Positions 10,892 through 20,545 of a stretch of DNA of 64,000 nucleotides are shown here, one piece after another (the stretch's first letter is position 1; each line of letters starts with the position of its first letter). The notes under the pieces are model-generated. The model was not told where the DNA came from, did not search any database, and saw only the letters and a list, made by a program, of their open reading frames with translations. The translations under genes and the position numbers were made by a program. The stretch is from Paramoeba atlantica. Lineage: Eukaryota; Discosea. The stretch is taken from contig CDRNVI010000152.1 in assembly GCA_977017575.1 (NCBI GenBank), positions 18,872 through 82,871 on the forward strand, in the 5' to 3' direction.

Positions 10892-11554
10892 TCAATGCAA
10901 TCCGGAAAAACAAACATTCATGTGTCTCTCATGCAGGATTCTCTTGAGAGGCTTGGTCATCACGTCTGCATGTTGTACAGAGGAACAGTGATAAACAAGA
11001 GAAATGGTCTTATTTTCAATCAACTCTCGAATAAAATGCAGTTTAATATCAATGTGCTTGGTTCTTGACTTGATCATCGGGTTGTTTGCAATGTCAATAG
11101 CTTGTTGATTGTCCTCATAAATTAAAATAGGGGTTTTAACCATCAAACCCAGAGTCTCCAACAATTGTTTCAGATACATAATCTCTTTTGTAACCTCAGC
11201 TAATGCATAATATTCAGCATCAGTTGATGAGAGTTTCACAGAAGGGGTTGTCTTGAAACACCAGGAAATCAGATTGGAGCATAAGAAAACCAAATAGCCA
11301 TAGGTGGAGCAACAGTCATATTGATCAGCAAAGGCAGCATCACAAAACACACTCAAATCAACAGTCATCAATTTGGGGTCAAAACCAGCAGGGTGGACAA
11401 ATTTGATTTCCTCATTAGGGCGTCCATTCAGATAAGAAATAAGGTGACAAATAGTGTTCTCAAGTTCTTTGGAGGGACAGGTTTGGAACTTGCAGATCTG
11501 GCCAACAGCATATGAGATATCTGGTCAGGTGTTGGAGGCATACAAGAACTTCCC
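10892..11554 (-). pseudogene. Copia RNase H and end of RT
   Basis: Frame reads GKFLYASNT*PDISYAVG, then HLISYLNGRP, FVHPAGFDP and the RNase H core: CDAAFADQYD, KLSSTDAEYYALAEVTKEI, YEDNQQAIDIANNP, SRTKHIDIKLHFIREL and QHADVMTKPL. These are the standard Copia RNase H blocks with catalytic Asp, Glu and Asp. The TGA at 11525-11527 stands where Copia proteins have Arg (TRPDISYAVG), so it is most simply a CGA to TGA change. Confidence 0.9.
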
Positions 11555-12893
11555 ATTGATCGTGGGGATAGCTATCAGGGCACAATCTTATTTTTGGGTC
11601 AGCAGGGGTCTTGTAGTGGATTCAAACCAGGTGATTGTATTCTTGACAGATCAACTTCACATAATCAGATTGGTCCAAAGAAACTTGAAAGAGCTCATCT
11701 TGCTTGATCTGCATTCCAATCAACCAATCAACTGTGTCAAAGTATTTTAGATCATATTTTCCACACATGTATTCCATGAAGCGCTCGTGCAATTTTATGC
11801 AGGTGGAAAACCAGGTCAAGTCATCTACAATAGCAACCAAAAACATAATTCCATTTGATTCAGCAATCATGAACAGACAAAGATCAACATCATTCCAAAT
11901 GAAGCCAAAAGCCAATAGGGACTCAACCAAATGATTGTACCAGTTTCAACCAGCAGGGGGGTATCCATAAATTCCCTTCAACATCAGCCACACAAAATCA
12001 TTTCCTTTCTCAACAAAACCAGGGGGTTGACTTATATAAACAGGTTTCGTGTCAGGATCAACATCAGCACAAACATATGCTGAGGGTACATCACCACCGT
12101 GGAGCTTACATCCAAATAGGGCAGCCAAACACAGAATGGTTCTCAGAGTGGAGGAGCGGGCAACAGGGGAATACACCTCATTGATGGAATCTGGAATAAA
12201 TGAAGAGCCATTGACACAGTATCGTGACTTGAAGGAAGTAACCTTTCCATGTTGTGTTTTGATGCGATATCTCCACAAACCAGGTAAAATTACCACATTC
12301 GAATAATCGATTTGGTTCTTGTGGACAAGGACAAAAGCTTTCCTTTTCATGAGGGCATCGCACTCTCTCTTCATTGATTCAAGCCATTCACACTTCTCTT
12401 GGGAGGCAATAGCACCTTTGAAAGTTTTCAGGGTCAATGCAGTTGAGATGTCTTCCTCAGCCATGAGAGCAGCTGTCATTGAGATTTCAAAATCATCCCA
12501 TTGTTTCTTCTTCCTTTCTCGAGCAGATCTTCTGGGTTCAGAGGGAGTTTGGGTCAGACTGGGTACAGGTGGGGTAATATCTCGGTCATGTGCACCAGAT
12601 TCATAGAAACCATCTGAATATTCAAAGTTTTCAGGGCCATGGATCAATTCCTCCCCTCCATTTTGGGATTCCTCCTCACAAGGTGTCTCTTCCTCAAGTT
12701 CCTCAAATGAGATAGGTTCAGAAGATGGTTGCAGTCCGAAAAGGTCAATAGGAGGAGCAGAAGATCCACCAATATACTTCTGGTAGAGAGATTGGACACC
12801 AAAGGCAGTCTTGTCAAAAACCACATTAGCAGACTCAAAAAATTTCTTCACAATTGGGTCCCACATGCAGTAAGCAGCCATATTGGGGGCAGG
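11555..12893 (-). pseudogene. Copia reverse transcriptase (RVT_2)
   Basis: Continuous frame 11946-12881, then 11622-11930 after one in-frame TGA (11946-11948, in PPAG*NWYNHL). Motifs: ECDALMKRKAF, FKSRYCVNGSSF, YSPVARSSTLRTIL, LHGGDVPSAYV with catalytic Asp, ISQPPGFVEKG, and AIVDDLTWF, the Y/VDD catalytic pair. A further TGA at 11622-11624 precedes IHYKTPADPK. The frame then changes near 11555. Upstream of the RT domain is an acidic linker with a basic patch (RRSARERKKKQW). Confidence 0.9.
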
Positions 12894-13770
12894 TCACACA
12901 TAAATTCTGAATCGAACTTTGGGCTTCAATTTCTTCTGTTGTTCCTCAGGTAGCAAAGAGAAAGCATAGCAGCCAAAGGCTCTGAAGTACATCCAGTCAG
13001 GTCAGGTTTTGAAGAGAGCTTCCATTGGTGAGATCTTTGCATCGCCATGGACAGTAGATTGGTAATACAAATCAAAGAATTCAGCTGCTTCAGGCCAGAA
13101 GAAGTCAGGACAGCGACCAGAATGGAGGTTGGATCTGATTCCCTCTTGAGAGGTATGGTTGTATCTCTCAGCAATTGTGTTTTGTTCATGCTCAGAACGT
13201 GCAGACCATTGAAGATGGATCCCTTTCTCTTTACAAAATTTCAAAAGTTTTCCATGCTTGCCAATGAACATCACATTGGATAATCTTCACACAAGTGTCG
13301 CATTGTTGTTCCAATTTCACGACAGCAACAATAATATCATCAGCAGCATCATTCTTCAGCTTCAAAGACGAACAGAGAGGATGATGAGATTTGTGTTCAA
13401 TGATTGTCAACCGGTACTTGAAGCCACCAATTCCCACAACATTCAAATACAAAATGTCAATGTGAATAAATTCTCCATAATTGAAATCACGCCGTGGTTC
13501 GATCTTGATATGTGGAGAGCGAGAAAGCTTCCCAGAAACACATCCCAATACACAATCAGTTTTGTCATTGTGGAGCACTCGAGGTAAATTGCGGCCAACT
13601 TGAAGCTCAACAGTCCATTTAATTGAACTAATGTGTCCAGCCTGTAGGTGCCAAATCAAGAAAGATTCGCGGTGTTGGGGATGGAGCTCACGGTTGCAAT
13701 GCTTCTTCTTTCCAAGCAGAGCAGTACCAGGTGATGGGAGTTGGTAAGAGAGGTAGTAGAGGCCATTATT
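12894..13770 (-). pseudogene. Copia GAG-pre-integrase and integrase
   Basis: The zinc-binding H-H-C-C is visible (IWHLQAGHIS ... CVLGCVSG), followed by core Asp residues (EFIHIDIL and IIQCD) and the Glu in NTIAERYNHTSQEG. A frameshift at about 13265 separates IIQCDV from FIGKHGKLLKFCKEKGI, which belong together. In-frame TGA codons are at 13002-13004 (FKT*PDWMYF) and 12894-12896 (YV*PAPN). Confidence 0.9.
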
Positions 13771-14430
13771 TCATGTTCCAGTTGCAATGACTTCAATCCC
13801 AGCCAAATCAGATATATTTCCTTTACAAATTAGGACTCGATCTGAATCAAAAAGCATGAACGCATCCAAATCATCACATGTTGAAGAAACAGAGAGAAGA
13901 TCATGGGAGAGGTTTGGAACAAACAAAACTTGACTTAAACTTAAGTCTCTTCCATCTGTGAGGATTGAACCAGTTCCGCGTTTCTCAACAGGTAAAGCAG
14001 AACCGTTTGCTTGGGTTATTGATCCACCAGGGCCAGCAGCGTTATGTTGGATCATGTTAGGGTTGTTTGTGAGGGTAGGAAAAGCGCCAGAATCAACAAT
14101 CATGTGGTGGGAACCATCAGCAGCATGAAGAGCAACAGAGTCATCAGTGACATCCAAAAAACAGAATCCATCCGTAGGTTCATTATAGTGCTCATCAGTT
14201 TGTTGCTCATCAAGAAGAAGATCTTGGACAAACTCAAGGAACTCCTCAGTGGAAGGTTTGGTGTAGAAGGCCATTTTGCAGACGCCAGTCATTGCAAATT
14301 GTGCGAGAAATGCTTCACCAACAGAGGTCTGGGGCTTTCCTTGCTTCTTTCTTTGACATTCATCCTTCCAGTGACCAGTCACCCCACACCAATGGCAATG
14401 ACCTTGACAAACAGTTGAACCACCAGGACG
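13771..14430 (-). pseudogene. Copia zinc knuckle and aspartic protease
   Basis: Begins with a CCHC knuckle (CHWCGVTGHWKDEC), then the protease with active-site Asp in HHMIVDSGAFPTLT, and ends ATGT*NNGLYYL, leading into the pre-integrase region. The break at 13771-13773 is TGA in frame. The knuckle is in frame with the gag ORF upstream across the TGA at 14431-14433. Confidence 0.9.
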
Positions 14431-15624
14431 TCAATCACCAGGTTTGAATTTCTTTCCAGTTCTCCAACATTTCTCCTCCTTTGCTTCAGCCAACAAACCA
14501 ACATGTGGTGGGAATCCAAAACTGGATTCCTTGCCATATTTAGATAGGACTTTTTCTTCAAAGTGTGCCAAACTATCAACCAAATCCTCAAAAGATAAAT
14601 CTTTCTGATATTTGAGTGTCTCCATGGGTTGGAACTCAGGACCAAGGCCTCGAAGAAGAAGAGCCATCATACAGTGTTCTGAAACAGGTTCATCATTCTC
14701 AGCAGATTCTATGGCGAGGGCCATACCTCGGGATACATAATCATTGACAGTTTCGTTCTCCTTCTTTTTCAAAGTCATCAACTCGTTCGTGAGGTCCAGC
14801 AAAGATGCCATTGTTTTCTTGTCGTACTCGTCTTCCAACTTGAGCCAAACATGGTGGGGCTTATGCTTGTAAAAGGGTGCAGCAATCTTAAGTTTTGCGT
14901 TCCGCTGCAGACAGACGAACAGGAAGCAATAGACCTTCTTTGCATTAAAACGCATTGCCGATCGCATGCAGTGGACTTGAGGAACTGGGATGAGTAGATA
15001 CTCCGCTAAACCATACGAATCCAAATGATTTGTGATGTCATCCTTCCATTTCCGATACTTCTTCTTGGTTCCATCGAAGGGGTATTGCACCTTCATCAGG
15101 TCTTTGTGGACTTTTCGAGGGTACAACTCAATCTCATCTTCATCTGATGAAAATTCATCAGAGGAATTGCCATAATCATCAGAGCCAAAAGAATCATCGG
15201 AATCAGGTGGGTCAGGATCAGAGTGATCAGGGGGATCTCTCTGAGGCTTCGATGTCAGTGGTGTTGCAGTCTGGTGAGCAGAAGTAGAAGAACAAGAGGC
15301 ATTTGAAGAACAAGGTTGGAAGAGTGGTGTGTCGTCCAATTGGATACTATCCATCCAGTTCTCATTGTCCTTTTCCTTCTCGGTGGGCAGCTGTGACTCG
15401 GGCGTCGCATATGAGTTCCTTTCTGGAACATCAGCAGGTTGATCAGACCCAATCAATGGTGCAAGGACTCCATTCCAACACTTTGATCGTCGTTCAGCAC
15501 GCTCCCCCCTCATGCATGTCGCATCATGCTTCTTGGCAGAGCAAGAAATTGTGTTCATTTCTTCTCGCCTGATTGATCGACGATGCTTCTCAGTCTTGAG
15601 TGATTTCCCGGCCGTTAAATCCAT
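14431..15624 (-). CDS. Copia gag (UBN2-type), open frame
   Basis: 397 residues. An acidic Ser/Asp-rich N-terminal part (SSDEFSSDEDE) is followed by a UBN2/gag-like capsid domain: VQYPFDGTKKKYRKWKDDI, HVWLKLEDEYDKKT, LTNELMTLKKKENETVNDYV, MALLLRGLGPEF and YQKDLSFEDLVDSLAHFEE. It ends at a TGA after KFKPGD and resumes in frame with the zinc knuckle, so the natural product was a longer gag-pol. The capsid portion itself is undamaged. Confidence 0.85.
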   Translation of the reverse strand: MDLTAGKSLKTEKHRRSIRREEMNTISCSAKKHDATCMRGERAERRSKCWNGVLAPLIGSDQPADVPERNSYATPESQLPTEKEKDNENWMDSIQLDDTPLFQPCSSNASCSSTSAHQTATPLTSKPQRDPPDHSDPDPPDSDDSFGSDDYGNSSDEFSSDEDEIELYPRKVHKDLMKVQYPFDGTKKKYRKWKDDITNHLDSYGLAEYLLIPVPQVHCMRSAMRFNAKKVYCFLFVCLQRNAKLKIAAPFYKHKPHHVWLKLEDEYDKKTMASLLDLTNELMTLKKKENETVNDYVSRGMALAIESAENDEPVSEHCMMALLLRGLGPEFQPMETLKYQKDLSFEDLVDSLAHFEEKVLSKYGKESSFGFPPHVGLLAEAKEEKCWRTGKKFKPGD

Positions 15625-15666
15625 ACGTAAGTTCAGTCATGGATAGAGCTACAGAGACTCTTAATC

Positions 15667-15885
15667 TGTTGGAGGTGAAACAGGGAAAATGATAAAACCG
15701 ATGTAAGGCACGAGGGTTTAGAGAGGAAAATGAGAATAAACTTTATTTATGACAAACAAGGTTGCACGAACAAGCAACAATGGAATAGGTGGTTGCATTG
15801 CAATGTTTCAGGAGGATGCGACAATGTCCGGACAACTTCGATGAAACCAGATTTATCTTAATAAGGTTAGAAGTTGCATCCAACA
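15667..15885 (-). repeat. Copia 5' LTR
   Basis: 219 bp. It retains six CpG sites (15699, 15711, 15767, 15819, 15829 and 15839 as the C positions). Each is TpG or CpA in the 3' LTR. A seventh site is CA here (15775-15776) and TG in the 3' LTR (10758-10759), which points to an ancestral CG lost on opposite strands. Confidence 0.95.
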
Positions 15886-15890
15886 CAAAT

Positions 15891-17065
15891 ATCCAACCAA
15901 GAAACAACCACCTCTAAAAACCACCAACAAATAACAAACAACAAAACAATAAAACAACAATCCCCCCACAAACAATGCACAATACTCCAGGAACAACAAA
16001 ACACAAAATAAAGAAGAGGGGAAAACCTGGTGTGATAATGAGGACAAAACAATAGTGGTGACAACAACTTGCACAGCAGAAAGTGCCTTTGGTGAGAAGG
16101 TGGAAAATCAGAAAGGTGCCAAGTGTATTTTTCTACCCCATCATGAATTCTCCATTATTGTTTGTGTTAAAAACCACCCACTCCCACTCCCTTCATTCAA
16201 AAGGAAAGTCAATCAAAAAATTCAAAATAAAAAACAAAAGAAAAGGGGAAGGAGGAAAGGGAAAAAAAGAAAAAGGAGGAAAAGAGGGGGAAAAACAAAA
16301 GAGAAGAAGAAAAAAGGTAAAAAAGGGAGAAAAAGGGGAAAGATAAGGAAGAAACAGGAAGAAAAGAAGAAAAAACCTCTGATTGAAAGCAGATCAATCA
16401 AAGAAAAGAACCCTTTTCAATGTAATTCCACTCTTTTCTGATAAGAATTGGAAAATGTGGAACACTTTTGTCTCTGTTCTAAAATAAAAGATTAAACAAA
16501 AGAAAAGGAAGGAAGAAAAAAAAAGAAAGAAAAAAAAAAGAGAAAAAACAAAGAAAAAAGAGAAGAAAAAAAAGAAAGAAAAAAACAAGAAAAAAGAAGG
16601 AAAAAAAAGAAAAAAAAGAACCTTGTCTGGTGGGATCTCAAGTCTCCCTGACTCCCTAACTCCTCAGCTCCTCTCTCTCTCTCTCTTTCTCTCTCTCAGC
16701 GAGAATTGAATCATCTTCTGGGACATTCCAATTCTTTGAGGGTCCCAAATTGCTGAAAAATGTCAAAGAAGAAAAAAGAGTTGTTTGAACAAATCAAAAG
16801 GACTTTTTAATTTGTTCATAAAACTCCAAAACATCACCACAAAATCCCTTCAATTGTTCTGTCTTTCTTGTTTTTTGATTATATTGTCATCTAACAGAAA
16901 AAGAAAAAAGAAAAGAAAGAAAAATTAGTTTTTCAATTAAAAAAAAACAAAGAAAAACAAAGAAAAGAAAAAAAACACATCACAAAACACCCAACAAAAT
17001 AAAGGTTTTTGATCTTAAGAAAAAGAGAACGAAAAAAGAAAGAAAAAGAAAAAGAAAAAAGAAAA
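15891..17065. other. A/C-rich then purine-rich spacer
   Basis: 15891-16010 is A/C-rich, 16200-16380 and 16495-16615 are almost pure purine, and 16660-16700 is a CTCT tract. No supported gene. 16775-16830 resembles 10465-10515. The Lys/Arg/Glu-rich frames here are low complexity. Confidence 0.4.
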
Positions 17066-17253
17066 AATACAGTTGAACAAGATTCATGAGTTGAGTGGTC
17101 ATGTGAATGAATTCTTCCTGAAATACCTACAAAGAGAAAAGAAAGAAAGAAAAAAGAAAGAAAAAAGAAAGAAAGGAGAGGGAAAGAAAGAAAGAAAGAG
17201 AGGAGAGGGAAAGAAAAGAAATAAAAAAAAAAATATTATGAAAGGGAGAGAGA

Positions 17254-17291
<38 letters not shown>

Positions 17292-17560
17292 AAGAGAGGG
17301 AGAGAAGAAAAAGAGAAAGAGAGAGAAAAGTGAGAGAGAAAAGAGAGAGAGAAAGAAAGAAAAGAAAAAAATCATCAGAACAGTATAATTTATTCAAAAA
17401 ATAATCAGAAGAAAAAAAAGAAAAGAAAGAAAAAGAAAAAAGAAAAGAAAAAGAAAAGAAAAACATTTGAAGAAGATCAGAGAGTCGTGCAAAATTAATT
17501 CAACAGGCATTGCCCACTGAGATAGTTGTCTGCCAAAAGCCTTTTTTAACAAATAATAGA
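17066..17560 (-). pseudogene. LRR-gene exon relics (locus A)
   Basis: Minus strand carries two short unique islands in purine-rich DNA that match the LRR exons at 54.8-56.5 kb. 17066-17135 reads KNSFT*PLNS*ILF where the other copy has KNSFTGPPNSRILF; the second stop is a CGA to TGA change. 17466-17556 reads AFGRQLSQWAMPVELI, a merged form of two exons of the other copy. Decayed. Confidence 0.6.
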
Positions 17561-18396
17561 GAGAAGAGAGAGAGAAAGAAAAAGCGGAAGAAAAGAGAAA
17601 GAGAAGAGGAGAGGAGAGAGAGAGGAGAGAAGGAGAGAAGGAGAGAAGGAGAGAAGGAGAGAATGAGAAAGAGAGAGAAGAAGAAGAAGAGAAGCAAACA
17701 GAGGCCACCCTCCTCTCCCATTCTCTCTCCCCCCCTCCAAGAACCCCCTCCCCCCTTGAACACACACACACTCTCTCTCTCTGGAACCTTTTCGCTTCCT
17801 CCCTCTCCTCCCTCTCCTTCTTCCCCTCCCTCTTTCGTGAGCCAACAAAAAAAAAACCATCCAGACCCAAAATAGAGGTCCATCATTTCCTGTTTCAGTT
17901 TTTTTTTTGTGGGTTTGTGGTTTTTTCTCCTTCTCTCTTTTTCTCTTTTTCTCAGTTATTTTTCTCTTTTCTTTTGGTGGTTGTATCTCTTTCTTTCTAT
18001 TTTTTTTTCACATCCTTTTCTTTTCCTTTTTTACTTCTTTCTTCTTCAAGACCATCACTCTCTCTCTTTCCTTTTGTTTTTTGTTTTCCGTTTTTTGTTT
18101 TCTGTTTTATGTTTTTCCTTTCAGTCCTGCTCCTTTTATTTTAGATTAAAACAAGTTTTTTATTCTGAGAAAAGAGAGTTGAAACAAGAAGAGAGATTAC
18201 AAAGAAATTCTTTGACAAACCTTTGTCCAAAAACAAAATTGAGGTTTTTTCTTTTTCTCTTCTTTTCCTCTCTTTTTTCTTTTCTCTCTTCTTTCTTTTC
18301 TCTCTTCTTTCCTCTTTCTCTTCTCTCTTCTCTTTTCTTTTTTGTTGATTTTGGATAATTGGATTGATAAAAAGGAGAAAAAAAAGAAGAGAAAGT
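17561..18396. other. Purine tract then pyrimidine tract shared with 56.5-57.5 kb
   Basis: 17561-17700 is GA-rich; 17700-18350 is CT-rich, with TTTTGGTGGTTGTATCTC (near 17973) and AAACAAGTTTTTTATTCTGAG (near 18150) matching about 57057 and 57230. No gene supported. Confidence 0.5.
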
Positions 18397-18480
18397 GTCT
18401 TCAGTCATACCCAGTTGAAAGCACCCGATCCCATCAGAACTGCTGTGGGCTCGGTTAGTAGATCCTGAGTGCTGAAGACC
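18397..18480 (+). pseudogene. 5S rRNA pseudogene
   Basis: 84 nt against 119 nt for the two intact 5S genes in this window. Two clean deletions account for all the loss: 13 nt after CATCAGAACT and 22 nt after GGTTAGTAG. They remove box A (AGTTAAGC) and box C (GGTGGGTGACC) of the internal Pol III promoter. Two remaining differences are CpG transitions (CTTCGG to CTTCAG; CCCGAG to CCTGAG). Confidence 0.9.
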
Positions 18481-18766
18481 TTCTCCTTTTCTTTTTTTCT
18501 TTTCTTTTTTTCTTTTCTTTTTTTCTTTCTTTTTTTCTTTGCCCTTTTCTCAATTTTCTTCCCCACCAACCTTCTTTTTCTCTATCTTGATGGTTCCTGG
18601 ATCTTTTTTTTTTCCTTTTTTCTTCTTTTTTTCTTTCCCTTTTTTTTTTCATTTTCTTGCTCCTCCCTCATTCTCCTTTTCTCAAAAATTTGTTTTTTCC
18701 TTCCCCATAGGGTTCATTTTGTTTTTTGTCCCTTTGTGATTGGGTATATTTTTGTAATCATATATT

Positions 18767-18814
18767 CACACTCTCTGGGTCCGAATTTTCAAATTAAGTA
18801 TCTAGAGAGTATGA
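18767..18814. repeat. Dispersed palindromic hairpin, copy 2 of 6
   Basis: CACACTCTCTGGGT, core CCGAATTTTCAAATTA, then ATCTAGAGAGTATGA. It lies 187 bp upstream of tRNA-Arg, as does the copy at 44891 relative to its tRNA. Confidence 0.8.
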
Positions 18815-19000
18815 AAACAAATCCAAAAAGAAAAAAAAACAAACATTAGCTCTCTTTTTTCCAGATCAAATCTTCCAATCCCCAGTGGAACAAAAGAATC
18901 ACAATCAACAAACCTCCTCCTCCCTTCCCCTCCTCTTGAGACTTCAAGAGAAGAGAGAGAGAGAAGGACACAAAAAAAATGGAAAATATTTTTCAGAAAT

Positions 19001-19073
19001 GCACTAGTGGCGCAATTGGTAGCGCATCGGCCTTCTGAGCTGGTGGTTGTGGGTTCGAGTCCCTCCTGGTGCT
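19001..19073 (+). tRNA. tRNA-Arg (anticodon UCU), copy A
   Basis: Full cloverleaf of 73 nt: acceptor GCACTAG/CTGGTGC, D arm GCGC...GCGC, anticodon loop CTTCTGA giving UCU, variable TGGTT, T loop TTCGAGT, discriminator T. One T-stem pair is mismatched (T-T), identically in both copies. A T7 run follows immediately as Pol III terminator. No intron. It is identical to 45115-45187 although the surrounding duplication has drifted, which suggests selection. Confidence 0.9.
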
Positions 19074-19796
19074 TTTTTTCTTTCTCTCTCACCCTTTCTC
19101 TTTTTTTTCTTCACTTTTCTCTTTTTTCTTTCTCTCTCGCCCTTTTCTCTTTTTTTCTTTCACTTTTCTCTTTTTTCTTTCTCTCCCTCTTTCTCTTTTT
19201 TTCTTCACTTTATCTTTTTTTCTTTCTCTCACTCTTTTTCTTTTTTTTTTCTCTCTCACTCTTTCTCTCTTTTTATCTTCTTCTTTTCCTTCAAATTCCT
19301 CTTCTTTTCTCTCTCTTTTTTGTTTTTCAAAGAGAAAAGGGAAAAAAAAAGGAAAAGGATTCAAAAAAGAAAAAAAAAGGAGGAAAAAAAAAGAAAAAAG
19401 GAAAAAAATAAGGGAAAAATAAGAATAAAAGGGAAAGAAAAAAAAGAATAAAAGAAAAAAGGAAAAAATAAGAGATGAAAAAGGAAAAAAGAAACCCAAG
19501 AAAAAAGAAACTCAAAAAAAAGGGGGGGAAGAAGAAAGAAGGAAAAAGACCTCTTGGTTTGAACTGGCGGTGCAGATCACCACAACCCAAGATCACAACA
19601 CACACGGGATCCCTTGAAAAGAAAGTGCCACAACCTGAGACAGGGAACAACAGTATGAATTGTTTTAGAAAAAGGAGAATGAAAGAGGAAAAAAAAAAGG
19701 AGGGGACAACTTTTGAGAAGAGAAAAGAGGGGGAAAAGGGGGAAAAAAAAAGGGAGAAACAAGAAAGAGAGAAACGAAAAAAAAAAAACCAAAGCA

Positions 19797-19888
19797 CAGT
19801 TTATTGAGTTTACAAAGAGCATCTTCCACGGTTTTCGATGTCCTGAAAAATTAAGGGATCTAAATCAGCGGTTCAACCGCTTTTTTTG
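19797..19888. other. 92-nt conserved segment ending in a perfect hairpin and T7
   Basis: Nearly identical (one G/A difference) to 45808-45909 while flanks diverge by indels, and its CpGs are kept. On the plus strand it ends with the palindrome AGCGGTTCAACCGCT (19867-19881) and seven T, like a small Pol III RNA. On the minus strand it reads as a terminal exon: TTTTTCAG, a short frame DIENRGRCSL, TAA, then AATAAA. I cannot decide between the two. Confidence 0.4.
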
Positions 19889-20545
19889 TTTCTTTTTTTT
19901 TTTTTGGTGAGCAGCAACAGAGAGGAAAGGAAAGAGAAGAGCAGCAGCATAGGTTACAGAAGAGGAGAGAAGAAGAAAGAGAAGAAAGAGAGAGAGAGGA
20001 GGAAAGGGAGGGAAGAGCAGCAGCGCAGGTTACAGAAGAGGAGAGAAGAAGAAAGAGAAGAAAGAAAAGAGAGAGGAAAGGGAGGGAAGAGAAGAAAGAG
20101 AAGAAAGAGAAGAAAGAGAAGAAAGAGAGAGAGAGAGGAAAGGGAGGAAAGGGAGGAAAGAGAAGAAAGAGAAGAAAGAGAAGAAAGAGAAGAAGAGAGA
20201 GGAAGAAAGGAGAGAGGAAACTTTCTTTGGAGAAAGGAACTTTGTGTTTGAAAGGATCTCTTTTTCCTTTGGTTTCTTTTTTTTTTACACTGTTTCTTCT
20301 TTTTTTTCTTTTCTGTTTCTCTCCTTTTTTTTTTCTTTTCTGCTCTTTGATTTCTTTTTATTGCTGTTTTTCACCAAAAGTTGAATTTAGTTGGTAAACA
20401 ACAATAAATTTCTTTTGAAAAGAAAATTTCTGTTTTTTAATCCTTTGTGTGGCAAGTGATTGGGTTGAGAAAATATATATGAACAAGGCTAATGATTTTA
20501 GACAGCAGTGAGATTGAATAATACACATGGTGTGATGTGGATCTA

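Larger units (their letters stand above)
10650..15885 (-). mobile_element. Full-length Ty1/Copia LTR retrotransposon
   Basis: Two 219-bp LTRs, each starting TGTTGG and ending CCAACA, flank a gag-pol region in Copia order (gag, zinc knuckle, protease, integrase, RT, RNase H) on the minus strand. The element is bounded by a perfect 5-bp target duplication, CAAAT, at 10645-10649 and 15886-15890. A purine-rich tract (GGATGGAGGAGAG) abuts the inner edge of the 3' LTR at 10869-10881. The polyprotein was one long frame but is now broken by two frameshifts (about 13265 and 11555) and seven in-frame TGA codons. I could not confidently identify the primer-binding site inside the 5' LTR. Confidence 0.95.
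18360..20545 (+). repeat. Segmental duplication, copy A (partner 44418-46412)
   Basis: Shares in the same order with 44418-46412: 5S sequence, pyrimidine tract, CCACCAACCTTCTTTTTCTC, the 46-nt hairpin, tRNA-Arg, pyrimidine tract, the AAGTGCCACAACCTGAGACA segment, a 92-nt conserved segment, a GA tract and a terminal unique block ending GATGTGGATCTACTA. Low-complexity parts differ in length; unique parts are well conserved. Confidence 0.85.

Noticed and set aside
11525..14433. UGA as a genome-wide sense codon
   Set aside because: Cofilin, the TET/JBP gene and the C48 gene all end at TGA at natural protein ends. CpG deamination explains the in-frame UGAs better.
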